From Paramylibacter ulvae (lineage in GTDB: Bacteria; Pseudomonadota; Alphaproteobacteria; Rhodobacterales; Rhodobacteraceae), in NCBI RefSeq assembly GCF_014652655.1, contig NZ_BMZF01000004.1, forward strand, positions 31,979 through 95,978: DNA of 64,000 nt, given 5' to 3'. The position numbers and the translations under genes are program-made. Within the stretch, counting starts at the first letter, position 1; each line of letters starts with the position of its first letter. Shown one piece after another: positions 26,602 through 36,488 of the stretch. The notes under the pieces are model-generated. The model saw nothing but the letters and a program-made list of their open reading frames with translations, was not told the origin of the DNA and did no database searches.

Positions 26602-27444
26602 ATGGCGCATGAAAAAAATCACGACTATCACATTCTTCAACCCAGCATTTGGCCTGCATTTGGTGCGTTAAGCGCGTTTACAATGTTGTTCGGCGCTGTT
26701 TTGGCATCGCACCACTTGGGGCGTGGCAATGATCCGGTAACATTTGTTGGCATTCCAATGTCACCTTGGTTGTTCATCCTTGGCCTTGTGATGGTGTTAT
26801 ACACCATGTTCGGCTGGTGGTCAGAGGTTGTCAAAGAATCCCATGTCGGCGATCATACACCCGTTGTTGTGATTGGTCTGCGTTACGGCGTGATCATGTT
26901 CATCATGTCAGAGGTAATGTTCTTTGCCGCTTGGTTCTGGTCATTCTTTAAACATGCAATGTACCCAATGACAGAGGGCTCCCCTGCAATCGATGGCGTT
27001 TGGCCACCCGTTGGGATTGAAACATTCGATCCATGGCATTTGCCACTGATCAACACGTTGATTTTGTTGTGCTCTGGTTGTTTCGCAACATGGGCGCACC
27101 ACGCATTGGCACATGAAAATGACCGCAAAGGTTTGGTGTGGGGGCTGGTTGGCGCGATTGTTCTGGGCGCGATCTTTACCGTGTTCCAAGCATATGAATA
27201 TGGCCATGCCGCGTTTAGCTTCCGCGAAAATATTTACGGTGCGAACTTCTTCATGGCGACAGGGTTCCACGGCTTCCACGTGATCATCGGTACGATCTTT
27301 TTGGCGGTATGTCTGGCGCGCGCGCTCAAAGGTCACTTTACCCAAGAACGCCACGTCGGGTTCGAGGCCGCCGCATGGTACTGGCACTTTGTTGATGTTG
27401 TATGGTTGTTCTTGTTCGCAGCCGTTTACATCTGGGGTGGCTGA
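26602..27444 (+). CDS. coxC: Cytochrome c oxidase subunit III
   Basis: Core subunit without redox cofactors, needed for stable proton pumping. The 280 residues hold seven transmembrane helices. Typical segments are [20 protein letters not shown] at the start, [16 protein letters not shown] in the middle, [11 protein letters not shown] and a terminal [30 protein letters not shown] precedes the ATG. An intrinsic terminator follows, so SURF1 may be made from a separate or read-through transcript. Confidence 0.96.
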   Translation: MAHEKNHDYHILQPSIWPAFGALSAFTMLFGAVLASHHLGRGNDPVTFVGIPMSPWLFILGLVMVLYTMFGWWSEVVKESHVGDHTPVVVIGLRYGVIMFIMSEVMFFAAWFWSFFKHAMYPMTEGSPAIDGVWPPVGIETFDPWHLPLINTLILLCSGCFATWAHHALAHENDRKGLVWGLVGAIVLGAIFTVFQAYEYGHAAFSFRENIYGANFFMATGFHGFHVIIGTIFLAVCLARALKGHFTQERHVGFEAAAWYWHFVDVVWLFLFAAVYIWGG

Positions 27445-27466
27445 ACCATCCATCAATAACTAATTT

Positions 27467-27496
27467 AAAAGCGTAGGGCGATTGTCCTGCGCTTTT
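27467..27496 (+). terminator. Hairpin terminator after coxC
   Basis: AAAAGCGTAGG (27467-27477) pairs with CCTGCGCTTTT (27486-27496) with one T-G pair. The TTTT lies at the stem end. It is short of a long U tract, so termination may be partial. Confidence 0.6.
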
Positions 27497-27513
27497 GCAT
27501 TTGTAGGGCACGA

Positions 27514-28209
27514 ATGACAAAACGAATGATCTTACCGCTGATCTTTGGGGTGGCGGGCATTGCGGTGTTGCTTTGGCTAGGGCTGTGGCAGATGCAGCGG
27601 CTGGAATGGAAGCTGGGCATCATTGACGCAATTGAAACGCGCATGGCAGCAGAGCCTGTGGCGCTGGCTGAATTACCGCAACAATTGAGCAAGGATGTAA
27701 ATAATTATCAGCGTGTGAAATTAAACGCGACCCTGACGGGGCGCGAAATGCATGTGCTGACCTCGATCAAATTCAAGGGCCCTGGGTTTCGTGTGGTGGC
27801 AGAGGCGATTTGGAATGACCAAACGATCTTGGTCGATCTTGGGTTTGTGTTAGAGGAATCAAAAAACACTCCGCGTACGGGTGAAGAATTGCAATTCATC
27901 GGCAATCTGATTTGGCCAAATGAATGGGATCCAGCGTTCACACCTGAACCTGATTTGACCAAAAACATTTGGTTTGCACGCGATTTACCGCGCATGTCTG
28001 AAAATTTCAAAACCGCGCCAATTATGGTTGTGATGCAATCTGCAACACTTGTGGATGGGGGCGAATATAACGACACACTGCCCCAACCCGTGAGCGTGAA
28101 TATCACCAATGATCATTTGCAATATGCGATCACATGGTTTTCGCTGGCATTGGTATGGTTTGGGATGACACTCTATCTGCTTTGGCGTATTAAGCGCAAA
28201 ACCGTGTAA
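27514..28209 (+). CDS. SURF1 family cytochrome oxidase assembly factor
   Basis: SURF1 proteins help insert haem A into subunit I. The 231-residue protein has transmembrane helices at both ends (about 5-25 and 203-223) and the expected periplasmic signature: LGLWQMQRLEWKLGII near 20-35, the YQRVKLNATLTG stretch, and ATLVDGGEYNDTLPQP before the last helix, where the family's conserved residues lie. It follows coxC by 70 bases and precedes thrC by 11. Confidence 0.92.
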   Translation: MTKRMILPLIFGVAGIAVLLWLGLWQMQRLEWKLGIIDAIETRMAAEPVALAELPQQLSKDVNNYQRVKLNATLTGREMHVLTSIKFKGPGFRVVAEAIWNDQTILVDLGFVLEESKNTPRTGEELQFIGNLIWPNEWDPAFTPEPDLTKNIWFARDLPRMSENFKTAPIMVVMQSATLVDGGEYNDTLPQPVSVNITNDHLQYAITWFSLALVWFGMTLYLLWRIKRKTV

Positions 28210-28220
28210 GGCTTGATCAC

Positions 28221-29612
28221 ATGAAATATATTTCCACACGCGGGCAGGCGCCCGAACTCACCTTCGAAGAAGCGATGCTGACGGGTTTGGCACGTGATGG
28301 AGGGCTTTATGTTCCTGAAACATGGCCAACGTTAAGCGTCGATGAAATCGCTGGTTTTGCAGGGCAAAAATACGAAGACGTTGCATTCGCGGTAATGAAA
28401 CCATTCATTGGCGATACATTTAGCGATGCAGAGTTTCGCGAAATTTTGGCCAAGTCATACGCATCATTCGAACATGATGCGCGTTGCCCGCTTGTGCAAC
28501 TGGACGAAAACCATTTCTTGTTGGAATTGTTCCACGGGCCGACATTGGCATTCAAAGATGTGGCCATGCAATTGATCGGACAAATGTTCGAAGTGGCGCT
28601 GAAACGCCGTGGTGAAACCGTCACAATCGTGGGGGCAACATCGGGCGATACGGGTTCCGCCGCGATGGAAGCATTCAAAGGTTTGGACGCGGTTAATCTA
28701 TTCATTATGTACCCACATGGGCGTGTATCCGATGTGCAGCGATTACAGATGACAACACCATCAGAATCAAATGTTCACGCCTTGGCGGTGGATGGTGATT
28801 TTGACACCTGTCAGGCCTTGCTCAAGGATATGTTCAACGATTTCGAATTTCGTGACGGTGTGAAATTGGCCGGCGTGAATTCTATTAACTGGGCGCGAGT
28901 TTTGGCGCAGGTGGTGTATTATTTCACCTCTGCCGTTGCACTTGGTGCGCCACATCGCAAGGTTTCATTCACCGTGCCCACGGGCAATTTTGGCGATATT
29001 TTTGCAGGCTACGTTGCCAAACGCATGGGGTTGCCGATTGATCGTTTGGTGATTGCGACCAATCAAAACGACATCTTGCATCGCACAATGGAAAGCGGGG
29101 ATCACGCCAAAACCGGTGTGACTCCATCCATCAGCCCGTCAATGGATATTCAGGTTAGCTCGAATTTTGAACGCTTGGTTTTTGATCTTTATGATCGCGA
29201 AGGATTGGCCGTGGCGCAATTGTTTGATGCGCTGAAAACGGATGGCAATTTTGCGCTATCGCAAGGTGCGCTTGGTAAATTGCGCGATGAATTTGATAGC
29301 GGCCGTTGTTCAGAAGGTGAAACAAGTGCGACCATCAAATCAATGGCGGCACGTACCGGTGAAATCCTCTGCCCGCACAGCGCCGTTGGCGTAAAGGTTG
29401 CAAATGAACACCGCGATGGTGCGACACCGATGATCACATTGGCCACCGCACATCCCGCAAAATTCCCCGCAGCGGTAAAAGATGCCTGTGGCATTCACCC
29501 CGAACTGCCCCCACGCATGGCCGATCTGTTTGATCGCGATGAACGTTTTACCCGTGTTGACGGTACATTGGATGCCGTGACCAAATTGATTAAGGATCGC
29601 ATAGGCGCATGA
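28221..29612 (+). CDS. thrC: Threonine synthase
   Basis: It converts O-phosphohomoserine to threonine with PLP. The 463-residue protein is of the long class-1 type: MKYISTRGQAP at the start, the PLP lysine in HGPTLAFKDVAMQ (near residue 114), the phosphate-binding GATSGDTGSAA, and TGNFGDIFAGY. It overlaps the next gene by four bases (ATGA). The aspartate kinase of the same pathway lies at 41.3-42.6 kb. Confidence 0.96.
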   Translation: MKYISTRGQAPELTFEEAMLTGLARDGGLYVPETWPTLSVDEIAGFAGQKYEDVAFAVMKPFIGDTFSDAEFREILAKSYASFEHDARCPLVQLDENHFLLELFHGPTLAFKDVAMQLIGQMFEVALKRRGETVTIVGATSGDTGSAAMEAFKGLDAVNLFIMYPHGRVSDVQRLQMTTPSESNVHALAVDGDFDTCQALLKDMFNDFEFRDGVKLAGVNSINWARVLAQVVYYFTSAVALGAPHRKVSFTVPTGNFGDIFAGYVAKRMGLPIDRLVIATNQNDILHRTMESGDHAKTGVTPSISPSMDIQVSSNFERLVFDLYDREGLAVAQLFDALKTDGNFALSQGALGKLRDEFDSGRCSEGETSATIKSMAARTGEILCPHSAVGVKVANEHRDGATPMITLATAHPAKFPAAVKDACGIHPELPPRMADLFDRDERFTRVDGTLDAVTKLIKDRIGA

Positions 29613-30877
29613 AAGACCGCGTTGAAATAACAACCCTTGCAAACGGGTTTCGCATTGTATCCGAGCGCATGCCCGGTCTGGCATCTGCATCGATTGGTGT
29701 ATGGGTTAGTGCGGGTGGCCGCCATGAACGCGTGGAACAAAACGGTATCGCGCATTTCTTGGAACATATGGCGTTCAAGGGCACAAAGCGGCGCAATGCA
29801 TTGGAAATTGCCGAGGCGATTGAAAATGTCGGCGGGTTTATCAATGCCTATACCAGCCGCGAAATGACGGCCTATTACGTGCGCGTTTTGGAAAATGATG
29901 TACCGCTCGCATTTGATGTGATTTCTGACATTGTTTTGAATTCAGTATTCGATCCGCGTGAATTGGAAATCGAACGCGGTGTGATATTACAGGAAATCGG
30001 GCAAACATTGGATACGCCTGATGACATCGTATTCGACTGGCTACAAGAAGTTGCATATCCAGATCAACCCATTGGTCGATCTATCCTTGGCCCTGCTGAA
30101 CGTGTGCAAAATTTTTCGCGTGCAGATTTGCAGGGTTTCGTTGGCGAACATTACGGGCCTGAACAAATGGTGCTGGCCGCCGCCGGTGCGGTGGATCACG
30201 ATGCGTTGGTACGCGCCGCAGAGGCCACATTTGGTCATCTGCAAAAACAGGTGCAAAAACCAGCACTAGTGGCACAGTTCAAAGGTGGCGAATATCGTCA
30301 ATCCAAGGATTTGGAACAGGCACATTTCACGCTGGCGCTGGAAACGGTTGGCTATCGCGATGATGACATTTACACCGCACAGATTTACGCCAGTGCGCTT
30401 GGCGGGGGCATGTCATCGCGATTGTTTCAAGAAATCCGTGAAAAACGTGGGCTATGTTATTCGATTTACGCATCCGCTGGCGGATTTGTCGATACGGGTT
30501 TGTTGACCATTTATGCGGGGACAAGTGGTGGTGATCTGGCAGGGCTTGCCGAATTGACCATTGATGAAATTAAACGCAGCGCCAAAGACATGACATTGGC
30601 AGAGGTTGATCGCGCCCGTGTTCAGCTTAAGGCGGGGATGTTGATGGGGCTGGAAAGCCCATCGTCACGTTGCGAACGTCTGGCACGTATGGTTTGTATT
30701 TGGAATCGCGTGCCAACATTGGACGAAGTCGTGGCCAAGGTTGATGCCGTCACACTTGAAAAAGTGGCTGCATTTGCCGACGGGTTACAACAGGGCGGCG
30801 CACCTGCGGTTGCGCTTTATGGGCCGGTGGATGATGCGCCAACGCATGGTGAATTATCTGATCGTTTGGCGGCGTAA
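29609..30877 (+). CDS. M16 family zinc peptidase
   Basis: This is a 422-residue protein related to the beta subunit of mitochondrial processing peptidase. The inverted zinc motif HFLEH is at residues 49-53, and the third ligand is in the downstream ERGVILQEIGQ segment. GGMSSRLFQEIREKRGLCYSIYA in the C-terminal half is the usual second signature. No signal peptide is seen. Bacterial relatives degrade small peptides. The true substrate is unknown. It is coupled to thrC by ATGA and precedes an acetyltransferase by three bases. Confidence 0.92.
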   Translation: MKDRVEITTLANGFRIVSERMPGLASASIGVWVSAGGRHERVEQNGIAHFLEHMAFKGTKRRNALEIAEAIENVGGFINAYTSREMTAYYVRVLENDVPLAFDVISDIVLNSVFDPRELEIERGVILQEIGQTLDTPDDIVFDWLQEVAYPDQPIGRSILGPAERVQNFSRADLQGFVGEHYGPEQMVLAAAGAVDHDALVRAAEATFGHLQKQVQKPALVAQFKGGEYRQSKDLEQAHFTLALETVGYRDDDIYTAQIYASALGGGMSSRLFQEIREKRGLCYSIYASAGGFVDTGLLTIYAGTSGGDLAGLAELTIDEIKRSAKDMTLAEVDRARVQLKAGMLMGLESPSSRCERLARMVCIWNRVPTLDEVVAKVDAVTLEKVAAFADGLQQGGAPAVALYGPVDDAPTHGELSDRLAA

Positions 30878-30880
30878 CAC

Positions 30881-31465
30881 ATGTTTTTGCGCGCTCCCAA
30901 AGTTCGTATCGAAGCACCGCGTTTATATCTACGCCTCCCCGAAATGACGGATCATTTGCATTGGGTGGCATTGCGCGAACAGGGTGTTGAGTTTTTGCGC
31001 CAATGGGAACCCGATTGGGCAAGCAATCATTTTTCCAAACGCGCCTTTCAAAACCGAGTTTACTGGGCGCGCAAATCATTTGATAGCGACGATGGCATGC
31101 CGCTGTTTTTGATCAACAAAGAAACCGATCAATTGATGGGTGCAATCACGCTTGATAATATTCGTCGTGGCCCGGCACAGGCGGGTACAATTGGATATTG
31201 GGTTGGCCAAGAATTCGCCCGCGCGGGTTATATGACCGAGGCAATAAATGCGGTTGTGAACTACGCATTCGCCAAAATGGACCTAAGCAGAATAGAGGCC
31301 GCAACATTACCCGAAAACGCACCATCACGCGGCGTTTTGGAAAAGACCGGGTTTAAATACGAAGGCGTTGCGCAAAGCTATCTTCAAATTAATGGACGCT
31401 GGCGCACCCATGTTTTATACGCAAATTTGCGCAATGATCGCCGTGGGAAAACCGACGCCGGTTAA
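30881..31465 (+). CDS. GNAT acetyltransferase, RimJ/RimL type
   Basis: The 194-residue protein has the order typical of N-terminal ribosomal-protein acetyltransferases: APRLYLRLPEMTDH at the start, the acetyl-CoA region GTIGYWVGQEFARAGYMTEAINAVV (about 105-130) and PENAPSRGVLEKTGFKYEGV at the end. The substrate cannot be read from sequence. It is the third gene of thrC-M16-GNAT. Confidence 0.88.
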   Translation: MFLRAPKVRIEAPRLYLRLPEMTDHLHWVALREQGVEFLRQWEPDWASNHFSKRAFQNRVYWARKSFDSDDGMPLFLINKETDQLMGAITLDNIRRGPAQAGTIGYWVGQEFARAGYMTEAINAVVNYAFAKMDLSRIEAATLPENAPSRGVLEKTGFKYEGVAQSYLQINGRWRTHVLYANLRNDRRGKTDAG

Positions 31466-31528
31466 TGTTACTTTGTGCTTTCCCAAACATCGGGTAGCAT
31501 CCCTATCATAGCGACAAGGGAATGTAAC

Positions 31529-32332
31529 ATGAAACGCATTTTGTTTGGACTATCACTTTTACTGGCACCGATGGCACAGGCCGAACGCATGCCAAGCCAT
31601 TGTTTGGCATTTGCAGAGCGCGCGCCAACCAACCCAATTCGACTTGCCAGCACGCAATTGGCGCAAGACGAAATCAACCTGACCTTCATCGATCATTCGA
31701 TGTACCAGATTGATACATATGGTGGCCTGTCGGTCGTAACCGATTTTAACGGGCGCGTGCCAAGCCCACCTGACGTTGTCACCATGAACCACGCACATTC
31801 AAGCCATTACACTTCTAACCCACACCCAGATATTAAACATGTTTTACGGGGTTGGGACCCAAACGGGGGCAGGGCGGAACATGCGCTGGAACTTGATGAA
31901 ATGCTGATCCGCAATGTGACCACGGATATTCGATCAGGTTACACTGGGATAGAACCAGACGGAAATTCGATTTTCATATTCGAGGTGGCGGGATTATGTA
32001 TTGGGCATCTGGGTCATATTCACCATGAACCCACAGAGGAACAATATGCCATGATTGGACGTCTTGATGTGGTGATGGCCCCAATGGATGGCGGGCGCAC
32101 CTTGGATATTCCCAGCATGACCCGCATGTTAAAGCGGTTTCGATCTGTGGTTGTTTTGCCGATGCATTGGTTTGGACGTGGTACATTGGAAACATATCTG
32201 CGCGAAATGGGCGATACATTCGTGATTGAACGCTTGGATACCAATGCGATAACCCTGTCGCTTGATACATTACCAGACGTGCCAACAGTCAAGGTTTTAA
32301 ACCCGAAATTTTTACCAGTATTTGACGAATAA
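31529..32332 (+). CDS. Exported metallo-beta-lactamase-fold protein
   Basis: From ATG 31529 (AAGGGA seven bases upstream) the 267 residues begin with a Sec signal (MKRILFGLSLLLAPMAQA). The rest resembles UlaG-like MBL-fold hydrolases: INLTFIDHSMYQIDT, then NHAHSSHY in place of the usual HxHxDH, GHLGHIHHEPT, and VVMAPMDGG. The metal-binding Asp of the motif is Ser here, so metal content or activity may differ. The substrate is unknown. The frame continues upstream to 31475 but lacks a signal. Confidence 0.8.
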   Translation: MKRILFGLSLLLAPMAQAERMPSHCLAFAERAPTNPIRLASTQLAQDEINLTFIDHSMYQIDTYGGLSVVTDFNGRVPSPPDVVTMNHAHSSHYTSNPHPDIKHVLRGWDPNGGRAEHALELDEMLIRNVTTDIRSGYTGIEPDGNSIFIFEVAGLCIGHLGHIHHEPTEEQYAMIGRLDVVMAPMDGGRTLDIPSMTRMLKRFRSVVVLPMHWFGRGTLETYLREMGDTFVIERLDTNAITLSLDTLPDVPTVKVLNPKFLPVFDE

Positions 32333-32390
32333 CTTGTGGTTATCCGTCCAAGAATGTTAGCTGCGATTGACGATAAAGGAGTCTTTGATA

Positions 32391-33788
32391 GTGGCGGATA
32401 TACTTGGGCAATTACTGGATAAATTTGGCGCGGGCGTTGTGGAACAAGCGCCGCAATCATATCTGGAAGAGCCGCGCGGAACATATCAATCCGCCCCCAT
32501 GCCCCTGATCCGTCCACATGATACACAAGGCGTGTCCGAAGTGGTGGCATTTTGCCATCAGCATCACATTGCAATCATTCCATATGCTGGTGGCACGGGG
32601 TTGGTGGGCGGACAAACCAAAACAGATGGTAATGCGGTTATTTTGTCTATCGAGCGTCTGAATAAAATCCGTGATGTATTCCCAACCGAAAACGTGATTG
32701 TGGTCGAGGCCGGGATGGTTTTGTCTGATGTTCAGAGTGCTGCGGATGACAGTAACCGCCTGTTCCCCTTATCGCTCGCCGCCGAGGGGTCATGCCGTAT
32801 TGGTGGCAACCTTGCAACCAACGCGGGGGGCACACAGGTGTTGCGATACGGCAATGCGCGTGATTTGTGTTTGGGGGTCGAGGCTGTGTTGCCAGATGGT
32901 TCGATCCATCACGGATTACGTCGCTTGCGCAAGGATAACACTGGATATGATCTGCGCAATTTGTTGATCGGATCAGAAGGGTCGCTTGGTATTATTACGG
33001 CTGCTGCGCTTAAGCTGTTTCCAAAACCGCAAGAAACCACAACGGCTTTGCTGGCGGTATCAAGTGTGGATGCCGCCGTACAGTTGCTTGGCTTGGTTCA
33101 GGATCAAACGGGTGGATTGGTATCTGGGTTTGAATTGATGCATCGCAACGGTTTCGAATTTCTGACCGAAACCATGCCAACCCTGCGCCAAGCATTTGAC
33201 ACGCCACCCGAATGGTCGGTCTTGCTAGAGGTTTCGGGCGGTTCCGATTTCAATTTGGACGATCGGGTGATGAACGTATTGGAAACCGCGATGGAAACGG
33301 AATTGGTGATTGATGCATTATTAGCGCAATCACAATCACAGCGCGATGAATTTTGGAACTTGCGCGAAACCATACCAGAGGCAAACCGTATGATTGGTGC
33401 AATTTCATCACATGATATATCGGTGCCGATTTCACGTATCCCTGAATTCATCGCAAAAACCCCAGCGTTACTTGCGAAATTTGGCGATATCCGCATCAAC
33501 TGTTTTGGGCATCTGGGTGATGGGAACTTGCATTATAATGTCTACCCGCCAAAAGGTGGTCTGAAAAAAGATTACGTATATCTGCGCGATGACGTGCAAG
33601 GTACAGTACATGATCAGGTTCAACGGTTTGATGGTTCAATGTCCGCCGAACACGGAATTGGGCGGTTAAAGGTTGCGGACTTGGAAAAATATGGCGATCC
33701 TGCCAAACTTGCCGCGATGCGTGCGATCAAATTCGCACTTGATCCAAAGGGGATTATGAACCCTGGAGCAGTGTTGAGAAACGATTAA
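32391..33788 (+). CDS. FAD-linked oxidase of the GlcD/D-2-hydroxyacid dehydrogenase type
   Basis: The 465-residue protein has an FAD-binding type 4 domain (PYAGGTGLVGGQT near 65, NLATNAGGTQVLRYGNARDLCLG near 140) and the C-terminal FAD-oxidase domain ending in FGHLGDGNLHYNVYPPKG and GSMSAEHGIGRLK. Such enzymes oxidise D-lactate, glycolate or D-2-hydroxyglutarate. The close match to the single-subunit type favours D-2-hydroxyglutarate or D-lactate. I chose GTG 32391, ten bases after AAAGGAG. A TTG at 32367 is upstream of that site. Confidence 0.9.
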   Translation: MADILGQLLDKFGAGVVEQAPQSYLEEPRGTYQSAPMPLIRPHDTQGVSEVVAFCHQHHIAIIPYAGGTGLVGGQTKTDGNAVILSIERLNKIRDVFPTENVIVVEAGMVLSDVQSAADDSNRLFPLSLAAEGSCRIGGNLATNAGGTQVLRYGNARDLCLGVEAVLPDGSIHHGLRRLRKDNTGYDLRNLLIGSEGSLGIITAAALKLFPKPQETTTALLAVSSVDAAVQLLGLVQDQTGGLVSGFELMHRNGFEFLTETMPTLRQAFDTPPEWSVLLEVSGGSDFNLDDRVMNVLETAMETELVIDALLAQSQSQRDEFWNLRETIPEANRMIGAISSHDISVPISRIPEFIAKTPALLAKFGDIRINCFGHLGDGNLHYNVYPPKGGLKKDYVYLRDDVQGTVHDQVQRFDGSMSAEHGIGRLKVADLEKYGDPAKLAAMRAIKFALDPKGIMNPGAVLRND

Positions 33789-33817
33789 CGCCCTGCCAAG
33801 GGTATGCAGGGCGTTAA
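33785..33817. other. Perfect 12-bp inverted repeat after the FAD oxidase
   Basis: TTAACGCCCTGC (33785-33796) and GCAGGGCGTTAA (33806-33817) are exact complements around a nine-base loop. The left arm contains the TAA stop of the oxidase. Neither strand has a T tract after it, so it may be a Rho-type or 3'-end-protecting stem. Confidence 0.55.
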
Positions 33818-33888
33818 GGGTACAAACATCGTTTTTATCTAAACACCTGATATTTGGCGCAAAAAACTTACTTATTGGTTAACGTGGG

Positions 33889-34422
33889 TTAAAGACCTTC
33901 GAACGCGCATAAAACATGCACTGGGATGCCCATCGCCTCGATTTTGGCAGCCCCGCCCAGATCGGGCAGATCAATCACAAATGCGGATTGTGTGACTTGT
34001 GCGCCAAGGCGTTCCACCAGCTTTATTCCCGCCTCTGCGGTGCCACCTGTTGCGATCAAATCATCCAACAACAACACCTTTTCACCCGGTTCCAATGCAT
34101 CATCATGCAATTCCAGCGTCGCCTTGCCGTATTCCAATTCGTAATCTTCGGAAATGGTTTTACCAGGTAACTTACCCGCCTTGCGAATGGGCACGAATCC
34201 CACGCCCAAATCACGCGCCACGGCACCGCCCAGAATAAATCCGCGTGCTTCCAATGCGGCGACCTTGTCGATACCGCTGTCTTTGAACAGGTCAACGATA
34301 CGTTCAATCGTTAAACGCAATCCTTCGGGATGACCAAACAGTGTTGTCACATCGCGAAACATGATTCCCTCGTGTGGGAAATCGGGGATGGTGCGAATAA
34401 ATTCGCGAAGATCTTTTTGCAT
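33889..34422 (-). CDS. apt: Adenine phosphoribosyltransferase
   Basis: It salvages adenine to AMP with PRPP. The 177 residues have the Apt layout: [25 protein letters not shown] at the start, [29 protein letters not shown], and the PRPP-binding loop [17 protein letters not shown] (about 123-139). It is the last gene of mtnP-DUF900-apt, where mtnP releases the adenine that Apt reuses. Confidence 0.95.
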   Translation of the reverse strand: MQKDLREFIRTIPDFPHEGIMFRDVTTLFGHPEGLRLTIERIVDLFKDSGIDKVAALEARGFILGGAVARDLGVGFVPIRKAGKLPGKTISEDYELEYGKATLELHDDALEPGEKVLLLDDLIATGGTAEAGIKLVERLGAQVTQSAFVIDLPDLGGAAKIEAMGIPVHVLCAFEGL

Positions 34423-34432
34423 GAAATACCTG

Positions 34433-35530
34433 TTAGTTGGCGTTAAGCGGATTTACGATAATTTGGGTCGCATCATTTGCGGTTTGTATGATCAAGGACA
34501 CAACATTGGCGCCTTTGCGTGCCTCGCGTGTTGGATCGAACACTTCGCGCATACGCTGTGTATTTCCCAAAAGTTTGAGTAACGTCGGGGACGTTGCCGC
34601 AATAGAATGGTTCAGCATATCGCCACCGTCTTTGATATTGGTCACATCAATCATATCAATATTAAAGCGTGCCAATTTTTTTTCGTTGTCCAGCAATCCA
34701 ACGCGATTGCGTGTGCCCGTCAACAGCGATGAAATACGCAGCGCCAAATCTTTGCGCGATGCAAATATCAAAAACGGTTGGGGCAGGGGATTAATGCGAG
34801 TTAATTGCGTGGCAAACACATCAACATCTATGTCGGGCGAAATTAAAACCACCCCGCGAATTTTGTTTTTTAAGGTTGCATCACCACCAATCGACATTTG
34901 GCGCAAGGTTTCAACCGTCAATGCAGAACCAATGGAATGGGCGACAATGAAAATATCCTTGGCACCCGTTTTTGCAATGTCATTCAGAAATGTTTCCAAA
35001 CCGTCACGCGCAAACAGCACGCTGTCACGATCGTAAATATATCCCCGTGCATCCCCCGCAGATGGCCATGAATAATGATATTTTGTGCCATCTAATTCCA
35101 AATCTTTGGACATCTGAGCAAAGCGGTAAATGCCTTCGGCGAAATTATTGTTATATCCGTGGATAAAAACAAATGCCTCATCAGGGTTTTTAACAGTTTG
35201 TTTTTTTGTATCTGCAATCATGCGTGCGGAGTTGTCGAAATTCGAGATACTCGTGGTGATAAAATCAGTTTGCGGATTGGGTGTGGATTTTGGCCATTCA
35301 ACTTGACCAGGCTTATGTAGCGGGGGGACAGAAACATCATATCGCGAAAAATGGATAGTTTCGCTGCGAACCTGTGAGAAACGGCGAGGTTCGTTGATGG
35401 GTTCACGCGATGTGGCGACGTAAATTTGTTGCAAAAAACCGTTTTGGATAGTTTGCGTGATCAATGTGATTTCACCACGCGGCGCACAGGCCGCAACGAT
35501 CAACACCAGTGAAATCAATAATCGTTTCAT
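34433..35530 (-). CDS. DUF900 alpha/beta-hydrolase lipoprotein
   Basis: From ATG 35530 (GGGA seven bases upstream) the 365-residue protein starts with a lipoprotein signal ([15 protein letters not shown]). The hydrolase core shows [16 protein letters not shown] (oxyanion region) and the nucleophile elbow [10 protein letters not shown] (Gxx-type HSxG), the layout of the DUF900 family of unknown substrate. It lies between mtnP and apt with short gaps (13 and 10 bases) and is very probably cotranscribed, although an envelope esterase has no obvious part in purine salvage. Confidence 0.85.
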   Translation of the reverse strand: MKRLLISLVLIVAACAPRGEITLITQTIQNGFLQQIYVATSREPINEPRRFSQVRSETIHFSRYDVSVPPLHKPGQVEWPKSTPNPQTDFITTSISNFDNSARMIADTKKQTVKNPDEAFVFIHGYNNNFAEGIYRFAQMSKDLELDGTKYHYSWPSAGDARGYIYDRDSVLFARDGLETFLNDIAKTGAKDIFIVAHSIGSALTVETLRQMSIGGDATLKNKIRGVVLISPDIDVDVFATQLTRINPLPQPFLIFASRKDLALRISSLLTGTRNRVGLLDNEKKLARFNIDMIDVTNIKDGGDMLNHSIAATSPTLLKLLGNTQRMREVFDPTREARKGANVVSLIIQTANDATQIIVNPLNAN

Positions 35531-35543
35531 CCACACATCCCGA

Positions 35544-36419
35544 TTAACGGTTCAACACACGCCCAGCAACCGCATCCAATTTTGCAACCAATGCAGGGTC
35601 ACGCATTTCTGGTTGCGTTAATATCGCATATTCCAACGCACGATCACAACCATGCGGGCAATCTTCGCGCGTTGCTCCCAGCAATTCGGGCAATCGTGCG
35701 ACAATGGATTTCGCTTTGGTAGCATTCTCCATCAAGGTTTCGATGATTTGGGTCACGTCCACCTCGCCGTGATCTGGATGCCAGCTATCGTAATCAGTAA
35801 TCATCGCAACGGAGGCATAGCAAAGCTCTGCCTCGCGTGCCAATTTTGCCTCTGGCATATTTGTCATGCCAATCACATCCGCACCCCAGCTTTCGCGATA
35901 CATTTTGCTTTCGGCAAGGGTGGAAAATTGAGGGCCTTCCATTGCCAGATATGTGCCACCCTTATGCACATTGATCCCCGCATCCTTGGCCGCCGTATAA
36001 CAGGCATCGCCCAGACGTGGACAGGTTGGGTGTGCCACTGAAACATGCGCCACACATCCCGCGTCGAAAAAGCTTTTCTCGCGCGCAAATGTACGATCAA
36101 TGAATTGATCCACGATCACAAAATCACCCGGTGCCATTTCTTCGCGAAAGGAACCACAGGCGGACACGGAAATTACATCCGTCACACCCGCACGTTTCAA
36201 GGCATCAATATTGGCGCGATAATTCACGGTGCTTGGTGTTTGCAGATGCCCGCGCCCATGGCGGGGTAAAAACGCCATTTTCACGCCGTTTAACTGGCCA
36301 AACAGGATATCATCGGATGGTGTTCCAAATGGGCTATCAATTTGAATCCATTGTGAGTTTTCAAGCCCGTCAATATCATATACGCCACTGCCGCCAATGA
36401 CGCCGATCATTGTTTCCAT
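35544..36419 (-). CDS. mtnP: S-methyl-5'-thioadenosine phosphorylase
   Basis: It splits methylthioadenosine, a by-product of polyamine and acyl-homoserine lactone synthesis, into adenine and methylthioribose-1-phosphate. The 291-residue protein has IGVIGGSGVYDIDGL at the start, FLPRHGRGH, SACGSFREEMAPGDFV, EGPQFSTLAESKMYR and DVIGMTNMPEAKLAREAELCYA, all typical of the MTAP group of nucleoside phosphorylases. An ATG three codons later is also possible. It is first in the operon with apt. Confidence 0.95.
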   Translation of the reverse strand: METMIGVIGGSGVYDIDGLENSQWIQIDSPFGTPSDDILFGQLNGVKMAFLPRHGRGHLQTPSTVNYRANIDALKRAGVTDVISVSACGSFREEMAPGDFVIVDQFIDRTFAREKSFFDAGCVAHVSVAHPTCPRLGDACYTAAKDAGINVHKGGTYLAMEGPQFSTLAESKMYRESWGADVIGMTNMPEAKLAREAELCYASVAMITDYDSWHPDHGEVDVTQIIETLMENATKAKSIVARLPELLGATREDCPHGCDRALEYAILTQPEMRDPALVAKLDAVAGRVLNR

Positions 36420-36488
36420 GATTGATAATCCCTGTTGTTCGTGGACAATTTAACGATTGGTTGGATAAACTCAAGCGTGGGTTGAACG

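Noticed and set aside
33869..33888. TTAA pair before the apt stop as a CtrA site
   Set aside because: Spacing is six, not seven, and the position is at gene ends, not at a promoter.
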